A stretch of DNA of 64,000 bases from Pomphorhynchus laevis (lineage: Eukaryota; Acanthocephala; Palaeacanthocephala; Echinorhynchida; Pomphorhynchidae). How positions within the stretch are numbered: the stretch's first letter is position 1; each line of letters opens with the position of its first letter. The notes beneath the pieces were generated by a model, which saw only the letters and a program-made list of their open reading frames with translations, had not been told where the DNA came from and did no database searches. Location of the stretch: contig WNNJ02003798.1 of assembly GCA_012934845.2 (NCBI GenBank), positions 62,001 to 126,000 of the forward strand, in the 5' to 3' direction. The translations under genes were made by a program, and so were the position numbers. This document shows, one piece after another, positions 23,301-36,700 of this stretch.

Positions 23301-26300
23301 TGTTTCTGATATTACCCAGCTCAATTTAGCTCGCATTGAGAAACATCGACGTGAAAGAAACGGCGAGTCATCCTTATCTATACGTGAAATCAACGGAAAT
23401 TTTCACGTTGTCACACAAGGCCAAAAATTCGATGGCGTCCCATCTCTCCCCCTTGTCTTCTTCGCTAGTCGATCTCGCTCCTAAGCATACTTGTCGTCTT
23501 AGTCTATTCAACACTCGCTCCATTCTTCATAAAGCTGATATGTTTCTCGATATCTTCGATCAATTATCTATCGATATTCTCTGCATTATCGAATCCTGGC
23601 ACTCTGACTCCGACGATCATGCTATTCGTTGTCTATGTCGCTCTGGTTGTTCTCTAGTTGAATCAGCTCGTCAAATTTCATCTCATACATCTACTGATTC
23701 TAACCATGGCGGTATTGTTGCCATTGCTTGTCACCCAATGTCTTTACGTAAAATCAACGTTAACATCCGTTACACTTGGTTCCAATTACTCATATGCAGA
23801 TTATCAACGCCTTTCCATATGGAACTTGTGATTGTATACTGTCCAGGTTCAGTTGCCCCATCACGTATCTTCTTTAAGACCTTGCAGATCTAATGTCTCA
23901 CTGTTCATTGTCTTATACTTCTTCTTTTGTTCTCGGTGACTTTAACATTCGCCTTGATCGCCCGTCTGACTCTCACTCTATCACTTTAACTAATCTTTTT
24001 TCTGATTTTAAGTATAAATTAATTTCAATAAGCCCAACTAATATTCTCGGCGGTGCTCTCGACATCATTGCTGTACCTATCTGCTTCAATGACTATACCT
24101 TCTTGTCAATTACTGATCCTGGTTTGCCCGATCATTTCCTTGTCACTCTTACTCTTACTCGTCCCCATCCTCCTTATCCGCCTTTACCATTATCAACACC
24201 AAGTCGACCCTGGAAGCTTCTCGAGGTCCCTATACTCTGCACAGCCATACTCAATTCTTCACTCTTTTCACTTTCTCTTAACTATCTCTCTCCCGATGAT
24301 CTCTGCATTCTGTTTGATTCTGAACTTACGTCGATTCTCAATAATCTTCTGCCTAGTCGACTTCGACGTTCCCAGCGCTTGCGCCATGCTCCCTGGTTCG
24401 ATTCTGACCGTAGTCTTTCTAAGCGTCGACTCCGTCACTCTTTTCGTATGTATAAACGCTTTCTTAAACGTTCTCCCAACTCACTCCCTCCAAATCTTCG
24501 TGATTCCTACTTTTCTCGACGCTGTTCACATCTCATTCTTATACGTACTAAACGTACTCTCTTTTGGCGAAATAAACTCGAGTCATCTTCCAACTCTAAA
24601 TCTCATTGGAAAATCTTAAACTCAATTCTTTCACGATCATCTACCCCTTGTAATATAAATCCTGATGAATTTTCTTCTTATATACAAACTAAGCTATCTA
24701 ATTTACTTTCCCTACTACTGCCCATAGCCCCCTTGTACCCACTCTTCTCTTTAAATACTTCTCTCCCAGAACTATTCCACCTTCTTCCCGTTTCGTCTGA
24801 TGAAGTTTCTTCGGTTCTGCTGTCATTACCTAATAAAACCTCTCCTTCTGACCCAATTCCCACTCACTTGCTTAAAAATATCTGCTCCTCTATCTTACCC
24901 TTCCCAACCACACTGTTCAACTCGTACATCCGCAGCCGTACATTTCCTTCCATCTGGAAATGCGCCACTGGTCGTCATCTCATCAAAAAGCAATCTCTCG
25001 ACTCCTCACTACCATCTTCGTACCGTCTTATTTCACTTCTCCCAACCCTCTCTAAACTCCTTGAGCGTCTCGTTCTTAAGCAAGTTAATACATATCTCTT
25101 TTCCTCCAACTTATTCCCTCCCTTCCAAGCCGCTTTTCGCACTAACAAAATTGTCTGTCTAAAGTTTATAACGACTTACTCATATCGCGCGATCATAAAT
25201 TATGTAGTGCCATAGTTTCTCTTGATTTATCGTCTGCTTTTGACATCGTCGATCACTCGATTTTTCTCTATCGCCTTCGTCATGATTATGACTTCTCTTT
25301 ACCCCTGTATCATGGTTTTATTCATATCTATCAAACCGTACATTTCGCGTCTATTCTAACTCTTCTCTCTCCCATCCTTCGTCCATCCCGTCCGATGTTC
25401 CATAAGGCTCCGTATTAGGCCCTATGCTTTTATCTTTACTTCTCGGTACCTTGTCTTCGATTTCTCATACATTTAACTTCCATGTTATGCAATATGCTGA
25501 TGACATTCTCATCTATGCTCATGTACCTGTTTATCGTATTCACGATCTTAGTGTTTCTGCTTCCGACTGTCTTGTCTCAATTTCCAATAATCTTTCTTCC
25601 CTTCGCTTTTCTCTGAATCCTGATAAATCCAAAATTATGTGGATCCTACCTCGACGCCTCGGCTTCGAACCTCCCTCCGTATCATTAATATCTACAATTC
25701 TTCCTATCGTTGATAATCTCGTTTTCCTAGGATTCCATTTTGACAACCGACTTTCACTTAAACCTTTCGTTAGAGATAAAGTACACGCATCTACCTTGAT
25801 ATTCCGCAACCTTTATCAAGTTCGTAGATTGATCGATTTACCTTCTTGTATGACTCTCATATCTTCTCTCCTTTTTTCTAGACTCGATTATTGTCTTAGT
25901 CTATTTTCCAACTACCCTAAATCCACTCTTCTTCCCCTACAATGCATCGTCAACGCAGCCGTCCTAATTCTCCTCCGTCTTCGTCGTTTTGATCATATAT
26001 CCTACCATCTTGCTTGTCTCGATTTGCTTACAATTTATTGTCGTGATCAAATTCATCTTCTTCTAATTGCTTTCCGCCTTGTAACTTTTCATACCTTTAC
26101 TTCTCAACCATTTTCTCGACAATTCTCGTTATGTTTAATGTTCTTTGCGTTCCTGTAATTCCCTTCTTTTTCATGTCCCAAACTACTCCAGCTCTTTTGG
26201 CTTCCGCTCCTTCTTTGGGGCTGCTTTTTTCTCATGGAATCATCTACCCATCCATATACGCCAATCAACTTCAGTGCCGTGCTTCAAAGGTCACATCCGA

Positions 26301-26410
26301 TCACATTTAAACAATTTAAATAATTTATCTGTGACTTTTGCTGTTTTTGTTAGTTAGTAGACTTGTAAGCGTACATCCGGCACGCATTTGCCACTTTAGT
26401 AAATTATTAT
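23301..26410 (+). mobile_element. LINE family copy, best preserved
   Basis: Order of parts: endonuclease start (23336-23893: FNTRSILHKADMFLDIFDQL, IIESWHSDSDD); a 440-codon frame 23893-25215 with GDFNIRLDRP, GLPDHFLVTL and reverse transcriptase blocks SLPNKTSPSDPIPTHLLK and SSYRLISLLPTLSKLLERLV; palm MQYADDILIYAHV in 25424-26158; and C-terminal FSWNHLPIHIRQS in 26145-26357. The family is APE-type (CR1/jockey group). The 3' tail follows at 26340-26410 with GTAAGCGTACATCCGGCACG. Three or more frame or stop breaks separate these pieces, so it is not active. Confidence 0.85.
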
Positions 26411-26671
26411 TTAGCCGGCACACTCGACAACATAATCAGAACCTCAATTGGATCCTAAACATCAATTCAAGATAGAATTGATGTTCCTGATTTAAAACAT
26501 CAATTCCTGATAGTGGTGGATTAATTATCTTCGTCATATGATATTCACGCAAAGAAGATTGATTCTGAGTGAGACAGCATTTCTTGATATGAATATCAAA
26601 TATGGGGAGAGGTAAAGCAGATTTTCGCTCACCATCGAACAGGCAGTTTATTGAAGATGTAACTTTACTAC
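26411..26671. other. Unassigned flank left of the Gypsy element
   Basis: It contains a short inverted motif, AACATCAATTCAAGATAG near 26457 and AAAACATCAATTCCTGATAG near 26493. The last ten bases (ACTTTACTAC) form half of a palindrome split by the insertion. No coding signal. Confidence 0.4.
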
Positions 26672-26750
26672 TGTCGTATTAAATAAACTCTGACTATTAT
26701 TATTTTAGATAGTTGAATAAAGATTATAGTCTTGTCTAAATTATACCACA
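26672..26750 (+). repeat. 5' LTR of the Gypsy element
   Basis: 79 bases, TG...CA. Unusually short for the group. It is preceded by the target duplication CTAC at 26668-26671. Confidence 0.92.
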
Positions 26751-29700
26751 GTTTATTCAACTATTGATATTCGCGGCATATGGATAAGCTTTTCAAGCCA
26801 GAGCTGTTCACAACAGTCACAAACACAGTGGAATCGGAGAATTGCTGGAGACACTGGAAACGTCGATTCGAGAAATATTTAACGAAAGTTCCCGATCTTG
26901 ACGAAAACGACAAGTTAGATATTCTAATCAACCATGTTGGCCCGAATGTGTTCAATTATATATCGGATATTGACAACTACAATTTGGCAATTCGACATCT
27001 GGATGACTTATATTTAAAGCCTAAAAATGATGTATTTGGTCGTTTTCAATTGAGTACATGTAAACAATTGCGAGATCAATCTATTGATGAATTTGTCCAC
27101 ATATTGGATAAACTTGCAAAGAATTGTGAATTTCACGATGTCAAAGCAGACGAACATCGTAGTTTGTGTGTCCGCGACGCCTTTATTTCAGGACTAAAAT
27201 CGGGCGAGATCAGACAACGCCTGCTTGAGGTGCCAAAACTCACCTTGCTTGAAGCCGTTGAAAAAGCTAGGACGCTTGAGTCGGCACAATCAAACGCTGA
27301 AGCGTATCGGATAGCGGATATACACGTGTCAGCAGTACCGGAACAAAATAAGGTCGAATGGGAAGCTCAACCGTGCGCTTCGGTAACACATGCAAAGTCA
27401 AGCTGTTTTTTCTGTGGTCGGGATAGACATCCTCGAAGCAAGTGTCCTGCCAGACTTGCACACTGTCGCAGGTGCAATAAGATCGGGCATTTTTCGATTG
27501 TTTGCCGGTCAGATAGTATTAATGGGACTCGGGCTGCTGCTACAACTTGCGAATCTCCTGACCGATTTCCATCAGTAGCTACACTCTCTTTATCTGCTAC
27601 AAAGTTTGACGATATAGCACAGGCAAAGATGGAGGTACAACTCAACGATCACCGAGTAATGGCTTTATTGGACACTGGAAGCGGTGAAAATTTCATTGAT
27701 AATGCAGTGGCAAAACGCTTGAGTATAAGACAAGTCCCTTTCAGACGTCAGGTGTGTATGGCATCCACTGAACACGGATCTGCGATATATTACTGCTGTG
27801 TCGTTAATTTATCAGTCAAGGGAGTGGAATACAAGTCTGTTCGCTTGTTATGTCTCAACAATTTATGCAGTGACATCATTTTAGGACACCCATTTCTTTC
27901 TTGCCATCAATCAGTTACTATGAAATTTCAAGGCGAAAGACCTCCGTTGACGATGGGTGCTGTATGTACAATACAAGTTCAGACGCCATCTCCTTTTTCG
28001 TCTCTGACAGCAGACTGTCACCCGATTGCCGTCAAGTCCAGACGATATGCACCACATCATATGCATTTCATCAAGGCTGAGATTTCTAGAATGTTGAAAG
28101 AAGGTGTTATTGAAAGGTGTCAGGCACCGTGGAGGGCGCAGGTCGTTGTAGTTGGCGGCGATAGTGGGAGGCGGCGTTTGGTTGTGGACTATGCGACAAC
28201 AATAAATAAATTCACCCTTTTGGACGCGTACCCCCTTCCACGGATTGATACAATGGCGGAGCGAATTTCACAATACTCTGTTTACAGTAAGTTTGATTTG
28301 AAATCTGCCTATCACCAATTGGAGCTACAATCATCCGATCGTAAATTCACTGCATTTGAAGCGGATGGCTCTCTGTATCAGTTTAGACGTCTTCCATTTG
28401 GCCTGACCAATGCACCCGCAGTGTTTCAACGGGTGATTGACCAGATAATACGAAAGGAGAACCTCGAAGGTACCTTCGCCTACCTCGACGATTTGGTAGT
28501 GTGTGGAAGTTCGGTCTCTCACCATGACAAAAATTTGAACGAGCTGCTAAAGGCTATCCAAAAATACAATATAACCTTAAACAAGGAAAAGTGTCAAGAA
28601 TCTACTACCCGACTCAGTATACTTGGTTATGTGATCGAGCACAACAGACTTCGTCCCGACCCTGAACGCACGCAGCCACTGCGTGACATGAAAGAACCAA
28701 CTTGTGAAAAGGAAATGAAGAGACTGCTGGGAATGCTTGCTCATTATTCCCGATGGATTAAAAATTATTCCGAACGTATCCGACCACTAATCGAGTGTCA
28801 ATCCTTTCCCTTGCAAATGGAGGCCATGGAAGCGTTCCAGTCTATGTGTAAGGATGTAATGGATGCCGTGCTTACAACAATTGATCCTAATAAACCTCTT
28901 ACAGTCGAAACGGATGCATCTAACTTCGCAATTGGCGCCGTTTTATCACAAGAGGATAGTCCTGTCGCTTTTTTTTTCCAGGACTCTTCAAGCATCTGCC
29001 CGTGCGTATTCCTCAGTCGAAAAGGAAGCGCTAGCTATCGTTGAGGCACTGAAGTCGTGGCGTCACTACCTTTTGGGTAGACATTTCCGTGTCATTACGG
29101 ACCAAAGAAGCATTTCTTTCATTTTCAAAAAGAATCACCGTAGTCAAATTAAGAACGAAAAATTAATTCGTTGGAAGATGGAATTGGCTGCGTTCTCATT
29201 TGATTTGCTGTACCGTCCGGGGTCCGAGAATATCACGGCTGATGCGCTGTCTAGAATTACCTGTTCAACGTGTACATCTAATGACCTTGATAGGTTAAGA
29301 GAGATTCATGATACATTCTGCCATCCTGGAGTCACGCGGTTGTATCATTTTGTAAAAACAAGGAATTTACCTTATTCACTCACCGAAGTCCGTCAAGTCA
29401 TCTCCAATTGTCAAACATGTGCCAAGCTTAAACCCCAGTATTACAGGCTACAACCAACTAACCTCATTAAAGCTACCAGGCCATTCGAAAGGATTTCGAT
29501 GGATTTCAAGGGTCCTCTGCCTAGTCATAATAGTAAGCGGTACTTGCTCACTATAATCGATGAATTTTCGAGGTACCCGTTTGCATTCGCTTGCCATGAT
29601 ATGTCGGCCGATACAGTTGTCAGATGTTTAAACAGCCTCTTCTTTCTTTTCGGTCTCCCGGAGTGTGTCCATTGTGATCAGGGACCGGCTTTTATTGCTC

Positions 29701-30450
29701 GCAACTTCAGGTCATTTCTTATCAAGCATGGAATCACTCTGAGTCACTCTAGTCCGTACAACCCTACTGGAAATTCTCAGATCGAACGGACCAATGGAAC
29801 AATCTGGCGAACTATCGAATTTGCTCTATCATCCAGAAGTCTCGATATATCGCAGTGGCAACAGTACTTACCTATTGCACTTCACTCGATGCGGTCATTG
29901 TTGTGCGTGGCCACAAACTGCACGCCTCACGAGCGTTTCTTCAAGTTCGAGCGACGAACAAGTTCCACTGTGAACACACCCGATTGGCTTTTAAATCCGG
30001 GTCTAGCCGTTCTTAAGCGACACGCTACTACGGGAAAATACGACGATAAAACGGAGGTAGTAAAAATGACTGATTGCAATGCAAAAACAGCGCAAATAGA
30101 ACGTTGCGACGGAACAAGAAGCATCGTATCATTAAAACATCTGGCGCCGTTTCCAAACGGAAACGGGAAGGATTATCATGAATGTCAATCGATCAATGAT
30201 GGCTCGAATGTGTGCGATGACAGATTCGCAACACTCCCGGAAGCTCCGTTGAGTACTCTGGACGAGACCGCAAGTACTTATCAGGAAGTCGACTCAAACA
30301 ATAACGGAACCGGTATACCAAGTAATCCGAGTCAGGACGCCAGTGCAACTAGACCTCAGAAAACTGCTGCCAGTCGATACGGTCGACGTGTTAAAACTCC
30401 AGAGTATCTACGCGATTACGACATCAGTTCCATTTGAAAGTGTGGGAGAA

Positions 30451-30529
30451 TGTCGTATTAAATAAACTCTGACTATTATTATTTTAGATAGTTGAATAAA
30501 GATTATAGTCTTGTCTAAATTATACCACA
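30451..30529 (+). repeat. 3' LTR of the Gypsy element
   Basis: Same 79 bases as the 5' LTR by eye. It is preceded by a purine-rich GAAAGTGTGGGAGAA tract (the likely plus-strand primer) and followed by CTAC at 30530-30533. Confidence 0.92.
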
Positions 30530-30769
30530 CTACGGTAGTAAAGTAGTTGAAAAATTTGTTTTTGATCAACATAAGGAGAGGAACATGTCAGCAATAAATT
30601 AATGCTTCTTCCGACGCCTAAAGGACGATTGCCTATTGCGAATAGCAGTTAGCCACAAAAAAAGCTAAAAATGTAGATCATATCATGAAAAAAATTATTG
30701 AGCATCAAATTAGAAATTAGACATACTCGGGGGAAGATTTTCTTTATTATTTTAAAATAATAAAGAAGG

Positions 30770-31083
30770 GCTTAAGGGAAAGGTGATAATCGAAATGGAA
30801 GCCTAAGAAAGTAAAGATTGTGGACTATGTGGATGATTAATGAGACAAAAAATACATGTAACGAAATATGCTAGGGTTACGCGGGAGGACCAACATTATT
30901 TGGGACTTGTCGGGTGTAGAACGAAATAAATATGGGAAAGACGTATGTAGATAGAAGAAAGACAGTTGGAGGCAGGAATGCCGATATCACGTATGCGATA
31001 GGCGGGTGCATGATCATTGATCAGTATTCCATCGGCGTATTGCATTACGTTTAATAAGAAAGGTTTGATAAATGGAGACTTAG
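30770..31083 (-). mobile_element. LINE family fragment (palm region)
   Basis: The minus frame 30896-31156 gives MQYADGILINDHAPAYRIRD, the family YADD region with one catalytic aspartate replaced by glycine. Both ends are truncated. It abuts an unrelated jockey-like LINE piece on the plus strand. Confidence 0.65.
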
Positions 31084-32175
31084 GTTGTACATATTCTTTA
31101 AACACGTTTATAGACGAATACGTGAATTCTTGAATAGACCTTCTTTCGCTGTACAAATGGGTTACTCTATTTCAAAACGGTACAATCTCACTCATGGTGT
31201 TCCTCAAAGTTGCATTCTCAGCCTCACCTTATTTAATATTTACATTAATGAAATCCCTGAAAATTTTACATGTCAGTGCCTACTATACGCTAAAATCTGA
31301 AATTGTAATGCCTATTAGATTTAGTTGGTGATTGTTCTAGCTCTCTCCTACTACTATCGGATTTGATAAGCAGCTGGTGTTCATCCAACGACCTAGTCAT
31401 TAATGTGAGCAAATGTAAGCATATGAGAATTCGTCATACTCGACTACTCTTCGCTTCGTATAAATTCAGTTCAAACGTTATCGAGTCAGTAAAGCATTTC
31501 ACAGATCAACATGTTATAATCTCGGCAAACTTAAAAACTCGTCTTCATTCTTAACGATTGTGGCTAATTGTCATAGAACTTTATGTTTCTTTTAGCAAAA
31601 CGTTGGACGACTTGAGCTTAAGGCATTACGCACTGTATATGCAACCCTCTTAAAATCGCATATTCTTTATGCTTCTGAGGCGACACACTCTCAACTGTAA
31701 TCAGAATTGAGTGAATTCGAAAGCCTTTTGAAGAGATCCGTGCATTTTGTACCTAAATTCGATCCATACTTTATCACTTTAGGCTCGAGGCGTGGAGTAT
31801 CAAATCTATTGAATGTGATCTTCTGATTGCACATCTAACACTGCTGTTGATATCGTTGCGTGTACCTAACTACCCATTGAAGCTACTACTTTGCCTTCGT
31901 GGCTCATCAATGTTAAGTGGACACAAGCTGTGCATAAAATGTCACTCAAAACATCCGAAAAATTGTACGAGTTTGATTGATAACATCTGAAAACGATGGT
32001 ATGGATTATGACCTTGGGTGGTCAACAGCCGTACTGCTGTGCAATTCAAGAAAATCCTCAAACCTTAAATTCTTGGATTCTAGATAACTTTTCAATTCAT
32101 TTTATTTTAATATTTATAATTTTTACTTCGATGTGATGCTTTTAGCTCCTTTGGAAGTCTTCGACATAATAGCTG
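31084..32175 (+). mobile_element. Jockey-like LINE, 3' half
   Basis: The frame 31085-31300 reads NRPSFAVQMGYSISK and THGVPQSCILSLTLFNIYIN, the G-V-P-Q-G-S-x-L-S-P block of reverse transcriptase with the glycine lost. The frame 31363-31554 continues with SWCSSNDLVINVSKCKHMRI. The 3' end (31793-32165) has a second copy at 16372-16735. The remaining frames are broken. Confidence 0.7.
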
Positions 32176-32184
32176 AAAAAAAAT

Positions 32185-33205
32185 AACAAACAGATTTATT
32201 TTTCTTGGAAAATGCGTGCTGGCGTACGCTTACATGACCACAAAAAAAGAATAAAAATCTAAATCATGTGTCGAGAAGGTGGGTACGGAGGCGTTATTTG
32301 AATGTAATAAGGAAGGGAGCACGGCGGAAGTTGAGTGGGAAATGATTCTAGGCGAGTGGAGCGGCGACGAGGAAGGATCGAAGACCGTAGTTATTGGAGT
32401 AATTTGGAACGTATAGTAGGAGAGAATGACGGGAAATCATTGATATAGAGGTGGGGCAAAAATCGTCTAAGAAAGGTAGGTTGATGAACGATGAGGGAGC
32501 CGACAGCGATGAGACGAGAAGTTATGAGAAGAATGCGAAGTTGTATGCGGATGTCAATGGTGGGTCAGGAGAATTGGGCAAGCTATGTGATGTGTGGTCA
32601 AAGCTACGGTGATGTAGGAGCACTCGAACGGCGGAGTTGATGATGCGTTGTAGGGGTAGGATGATTAATTTTGGAGAATTGGCACAATGGCTGAGGCAGT
32701 AATCGATTTCAGGGAAAAGAAGCGATGAAAGTATAGATGTACAAGAACGGAAGTCGATAAGGAGGCGGATATCGTGGATGTCACAAAGAATTAAGTTAGA
32801 CGAGCGGACCTTGTCACGGACGAATGATTAAAAGGAAAGGTGATCATCGAAATGGAATCCGAAGCAAGTGAGATTGTGGATTATGGGGATGATTGATGAG
32901 GCAAAAGATTCAGGGGAGGAGATATGTTAGGTTGACGGGAAAGGATCCATATTATTTTATACTTGTCTGTGTTTAGAACGATATGAAGAGGGGAAATACG
33001 TTTGTAGATAGAAGAAAGACAGTTGGCGGCAGAAATTACGATATCGTGTATGCGATAGGCGTGTGCGTGAGCATATATGAGGATGTCATCTGCGTATTGT
33101 ATGACGTTAAATGAGTAAGGTCTGATAAACGGAGAGAAATCGCCAAGTAATATCTAGAAAAGCAGGGGACCTAAGACTGAACCTTGTGGGATCTTGCAGA
33201 AAATA
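32185..33205 (-). mobile_element. LINE family copy, 3' part
   Basis: It starts with the family tail AAACAGATTTATTTTTCTTG and hairpin GCGTGCTGGCGTACGC at 32215-32230, then the C-terminal domain and palm region (near 33070). Truncated near 33205 in the reverse transcriptase; no long frame survives. Confidence 0.75.
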
Positions 33206-33211
33206 GAGATA

Positions 33212-33719
33212 ATAATACAAATTTATTTAATGTGGCAAATGCGTACAAGCTGCACGCTTACAAGTCCACAAACAAAAATGAAAAAGTCAAGTAGATAAAT
33301 TGTTTAAATGGGATCGGATTTGTCGTTTGAAGCACGGCAGGGAAGTTGATTGGCGTATATGAATGGGCAGATGGTTCCACGATAGAGGAGCAGCCACCAG
33401 GAAGGAGCGGAGTCCAAAGGAGGTAGAGTAGTTTAGGACATGTAAAAGAAGAGAATTACAGGAACGCAAAGAAAAGTAAACAGGACGAGAATTATCAAGA
33501 AAAAAAATGTTGAGAAATGAATAGGTATGAAAAGTTACAAGGCGGAAAGCAACGATAAGACGACGAATTTGAACACGACAATAAATTGTAGGCAAATCGA
33601 GAGAAGCAAGATGGTAGGATGTATGATCAAAACGACGAAGACGGGGGAGAATTCGGACGGCTGCGTTGACGATGCGTTGTAGGGAAAGAAGAGTGGATTT
33701 AGGTAAGTTGGAAGATTTT
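33212..33719 (-). mobile_element. LINE 3' end of a second subfamily
   Basis: The frame 33287-33595 reads YCRVQIRRLIVAFRLVTFHT and LSWNHLPIHIRQSTSLPCFK, closest to the C-terminus of the plus-strand copy at 26.1 kb rather than to its neighbours. It begins with a tail (AATTTATTTAATGTGGCAAA) and the hairpin zone GCGTACAAGCTGCACGC. At about 33720 it switches abruptly to the other subfamily, so the block is a chimera. Confidence 0.7.
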
Positions 33720-36700
33720 ATGTAAGAGCACTAGAACGGCGGAGTTAATGATACGTTGTAGGGGTAGGATGATTAATTTTGGAGAATTGACAAAAAAGCT
33801 CAGGAAGTAATCGATTTTAGGGAAAAGAAGCGATGAAAGAAGATACATACAGTAACAGAAATCGATAAGGGGGTGGATACGGCGGGTGTCACGGAGAATT
33901 AAGTTAGACGAGCGGACCTTGTCAAAGACGAATGATTAAAGGGAAAGGTGATCATCGAAATGTAATCCTAAGAAAGTGAGATTGTGGACTATGGGGATGA
34001 GTGATGAGGCAAAAAATACAGTGGGAGGAGATATGTTTGGTTTACGGGGGAGGATCCACATTATTTTAGACTTGTCGAGGTTAATAACGAGATGAAGATT
34101 GGATAGACGTTTGTAGATAGAAGAAATACAGTTGGAGGCAGAAATGACGATATCTTGTATACGATGTGAGGGTGCAAGAGCATATATGAAGATGTCATCG
34201 GCGTATTGTATGACGTTAAAGGAGAAAAGTTTGATAAACGGAGAGAAATAATTTAATGATGCGGAGGGAGGTAGAATTTAATAATACGAAGGGAGCATAT
34301 TATGATGAATTTGAACAAACGCGAGAATAACGGTCGGATTGATGTGAGGTAAGCCATGCTACGGAGAAGGAATAATAGCCGTATTCATAACGAAGATGAG
34401 AAAATAAGATGGAGTGGTCGACGGCGTCGAAGGCGAAGGAGAGGTTGAGAGATATGAGAACACCATGTAGAGAATTGTCACGAGAAATGAGTGCGTGGTT
34501 GTAAACTTTCATGCAGGCGATTTCTATGGAGTGATTATAGCGGAAATCGGATAGGAAAGGAGGGTACAGATTGGATGAATAGGGATAAACGTTGATCTGT
34601 ATTAGGATAAGGAACTCTAAGAGCTTGGAAAGAATAGAGAGGAGTGTAATCGGGCGATAGCTAGACGAAAGTGAGGGGTCGAGCCACTGCTTCTTAAGGA
34701 GGAGGAGAACGATGGTGGATTTCCAGTGTAAAGGAAATATACGACTGCGGATGGGCGAATTAAACAAGGTGGTGAGAAAGGGGATATCGATGAACATATG
34801 GATTTAAGTATGAGGGTAGGCAAGGGAACGGCAGGTGAGGTTTTGTTGGGCAAGGACATGAGGACAGATAAGACTTCGGCAAGTGAGAAGATTAAAGAGT
34901 TCCGCGAGGATGAAGCGAGTAACAGTGAGATGGAATGAAATCGGAGTTGTGAGAGGGCAACGTGGATACTTTGGTCAGGAGATATGACGAATAATCATCG
35001 GGATTGATGTTGCAAGACGAAGATGAGCTAGCAAGGAATGAGTTAAAATTATGCCATAGAGACTTAGTATTGAATGAAGTGATGATTTTATGCTGCCAGA
35101 AGTTGCATTTGATACGTAGTAAGTTCAAATGATATCGGCAAAGAGCAATATTGGAATCAAGGGGAGACGAAGTTAGCGAGCGAATATCACGTCTGAGAGA
35201 GCTGTGATAGACTCCAAAAGCATAACGGAGTCGACGCTTTGAGAGTATCCATTGAATGTCAAACCATATGGCACGGTGCAAGCGACGGTGAGTGTGAGGC
35301 TTGAAGTGTAAGTGAAGATCGCGAGTTGATGTGAGTTAAGAGTCGACAAGAAAAGCGAGATCGTGAGGAGAGAAAGATGTTATTGTGCGAGAAGATAGAG
35401 ATGATCTGAGTAAGGCAGAGCGGAGAAGGGGGATGTCAACATTTTTCTAAGAGCAACTAGGATGGTAGGTGTGTAAGTGATGAGTGGTTGGAAGTGAAAT
35501 CATGGGTGACGAGAAAGTGATCGGATAGATCAAGATCGGAGATGTGCAGTGTGGTGTAGACAGCGAAACGATCGGGCATAGTTATGGTGTCGAGTGCCCC
35601 GCCACGGATATGTCTGGGGGCAGTGGAGATGAGTTTGTAATGTTGTTGGATAGAATGTTGATAAACCGGTTGGAATCAACTGAGGAGGATCGTGCGAGGC
35701 GAATGTTAAAGTTACGAAGAATGTGTGAAGGGATGGAGGGTAAAGAACAGTGTGAAAGGGGTCAGCGATTTTGGTAAAAAAATTAAGAGGAAGTATCTGA
35801 TGAATCGGGACGGTATATAATGGCGAGATCCAGAATGTTCGGGCTTGAAGACCTGAAACGGGGATTGATATTGCGAAGAGACGCGTGATGACGGGTGAAT
35901 GCGGCAATGTTGCCTTGATTAGATAATTAAGAAGTGGATGAGCTTAGGGGGCGACCAGATTCGACTAGTAAGCAGCCGGCGTAGAGCAAACAGCGAATTG
36001 AGATGTCGTCGGAATCGGAGTGCCAGGATTCGGTGAGTCAGAAGCGGTCGATGTATAGCGTAGTGAATAGGCTGAGAATTAGATCGGATTTATGAAGAAT
36101 AAATCTAGTGTTGAGGAGGTCGAGGCGGAAACCTTGTTTGATGGTGAAATGAGCTAGCGGGGAAGGCCCATAGGGGATATGGAGCACCATCGAATTTTAG
36201 GGCGGGTGTTGACAACTTAAAAATTTCCGTCGGTATTTGGGATGAAGAGAGATGTTTCGCCGTCTTCCTCGCGACTGCGTTTTTCTTACGGGCAGTAAAG
36301 ACATTTGGAATTTCGGAAGGGGTGCGATCAGGGAAAATTCGAGTGTTTGAAGAGGATATGAGTTTAAATCGCTGGGAGAGCACAGAGGACGCGTGAGAGC
36401 GATGCTTGAAAACAATATTCAGGAGAGTGGCTGAGAAGGATTAGATTCAGCAGATTTGTTTAGGCGGATTTATGCGACAGGGGCGATGTCGTTGAAAAAG
36501 GACTGTTTATCTGCAGGAACAAGAGACGAGAGGATGGATCTGAAGGCAAAACCATCGTTGTCGAGACATGCTTGTCGAGATAAGAAGGTTGAACAATGAC
36601 GCAATGATCGCGAGAAGGAAAATGCTTTGGTAATAGATGACGAGTGACGTGAGTGGGTGATATCTGGATAGGAGAGCTGGCAGTTGTGGATTTAGAGGAG

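Larger units (their letters stand above)
26672..30529 (+). mobile_element. Ty3/Gypsy LTR retrotransposon, nearly whole fossil
   Basis: A 3.86-kb element with two 79-base LTRs that look identical by eye, beginning TG and ending CA, and flanked by a 4-base target duplication CTAC. The internal coding region, about 26780-30437, carries in order a gag-like part, two CCHC knuckles (CFFCGRDRHPRSKC and CRRCNKIGHFSIVC), an aspartic protease (ALLDTGSGENFID), reverse transcriptase (FAYLDDLVVCG), RNase H (VETDASNFAIGAVLS), and an integrase with HHCC finger and D-D-E residues (MDFKGPLP, HCDQGPAF, SQIERTNGTIW). No envelope gene is present. Part order and integrase type fit the Gypsy group often labelled K02A2.6-like. 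The matching LTRs suggest a recent arrival, though 79 bases give poor dating. It looks whole apart from about one break in the coding region. Confidence 0.9.
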
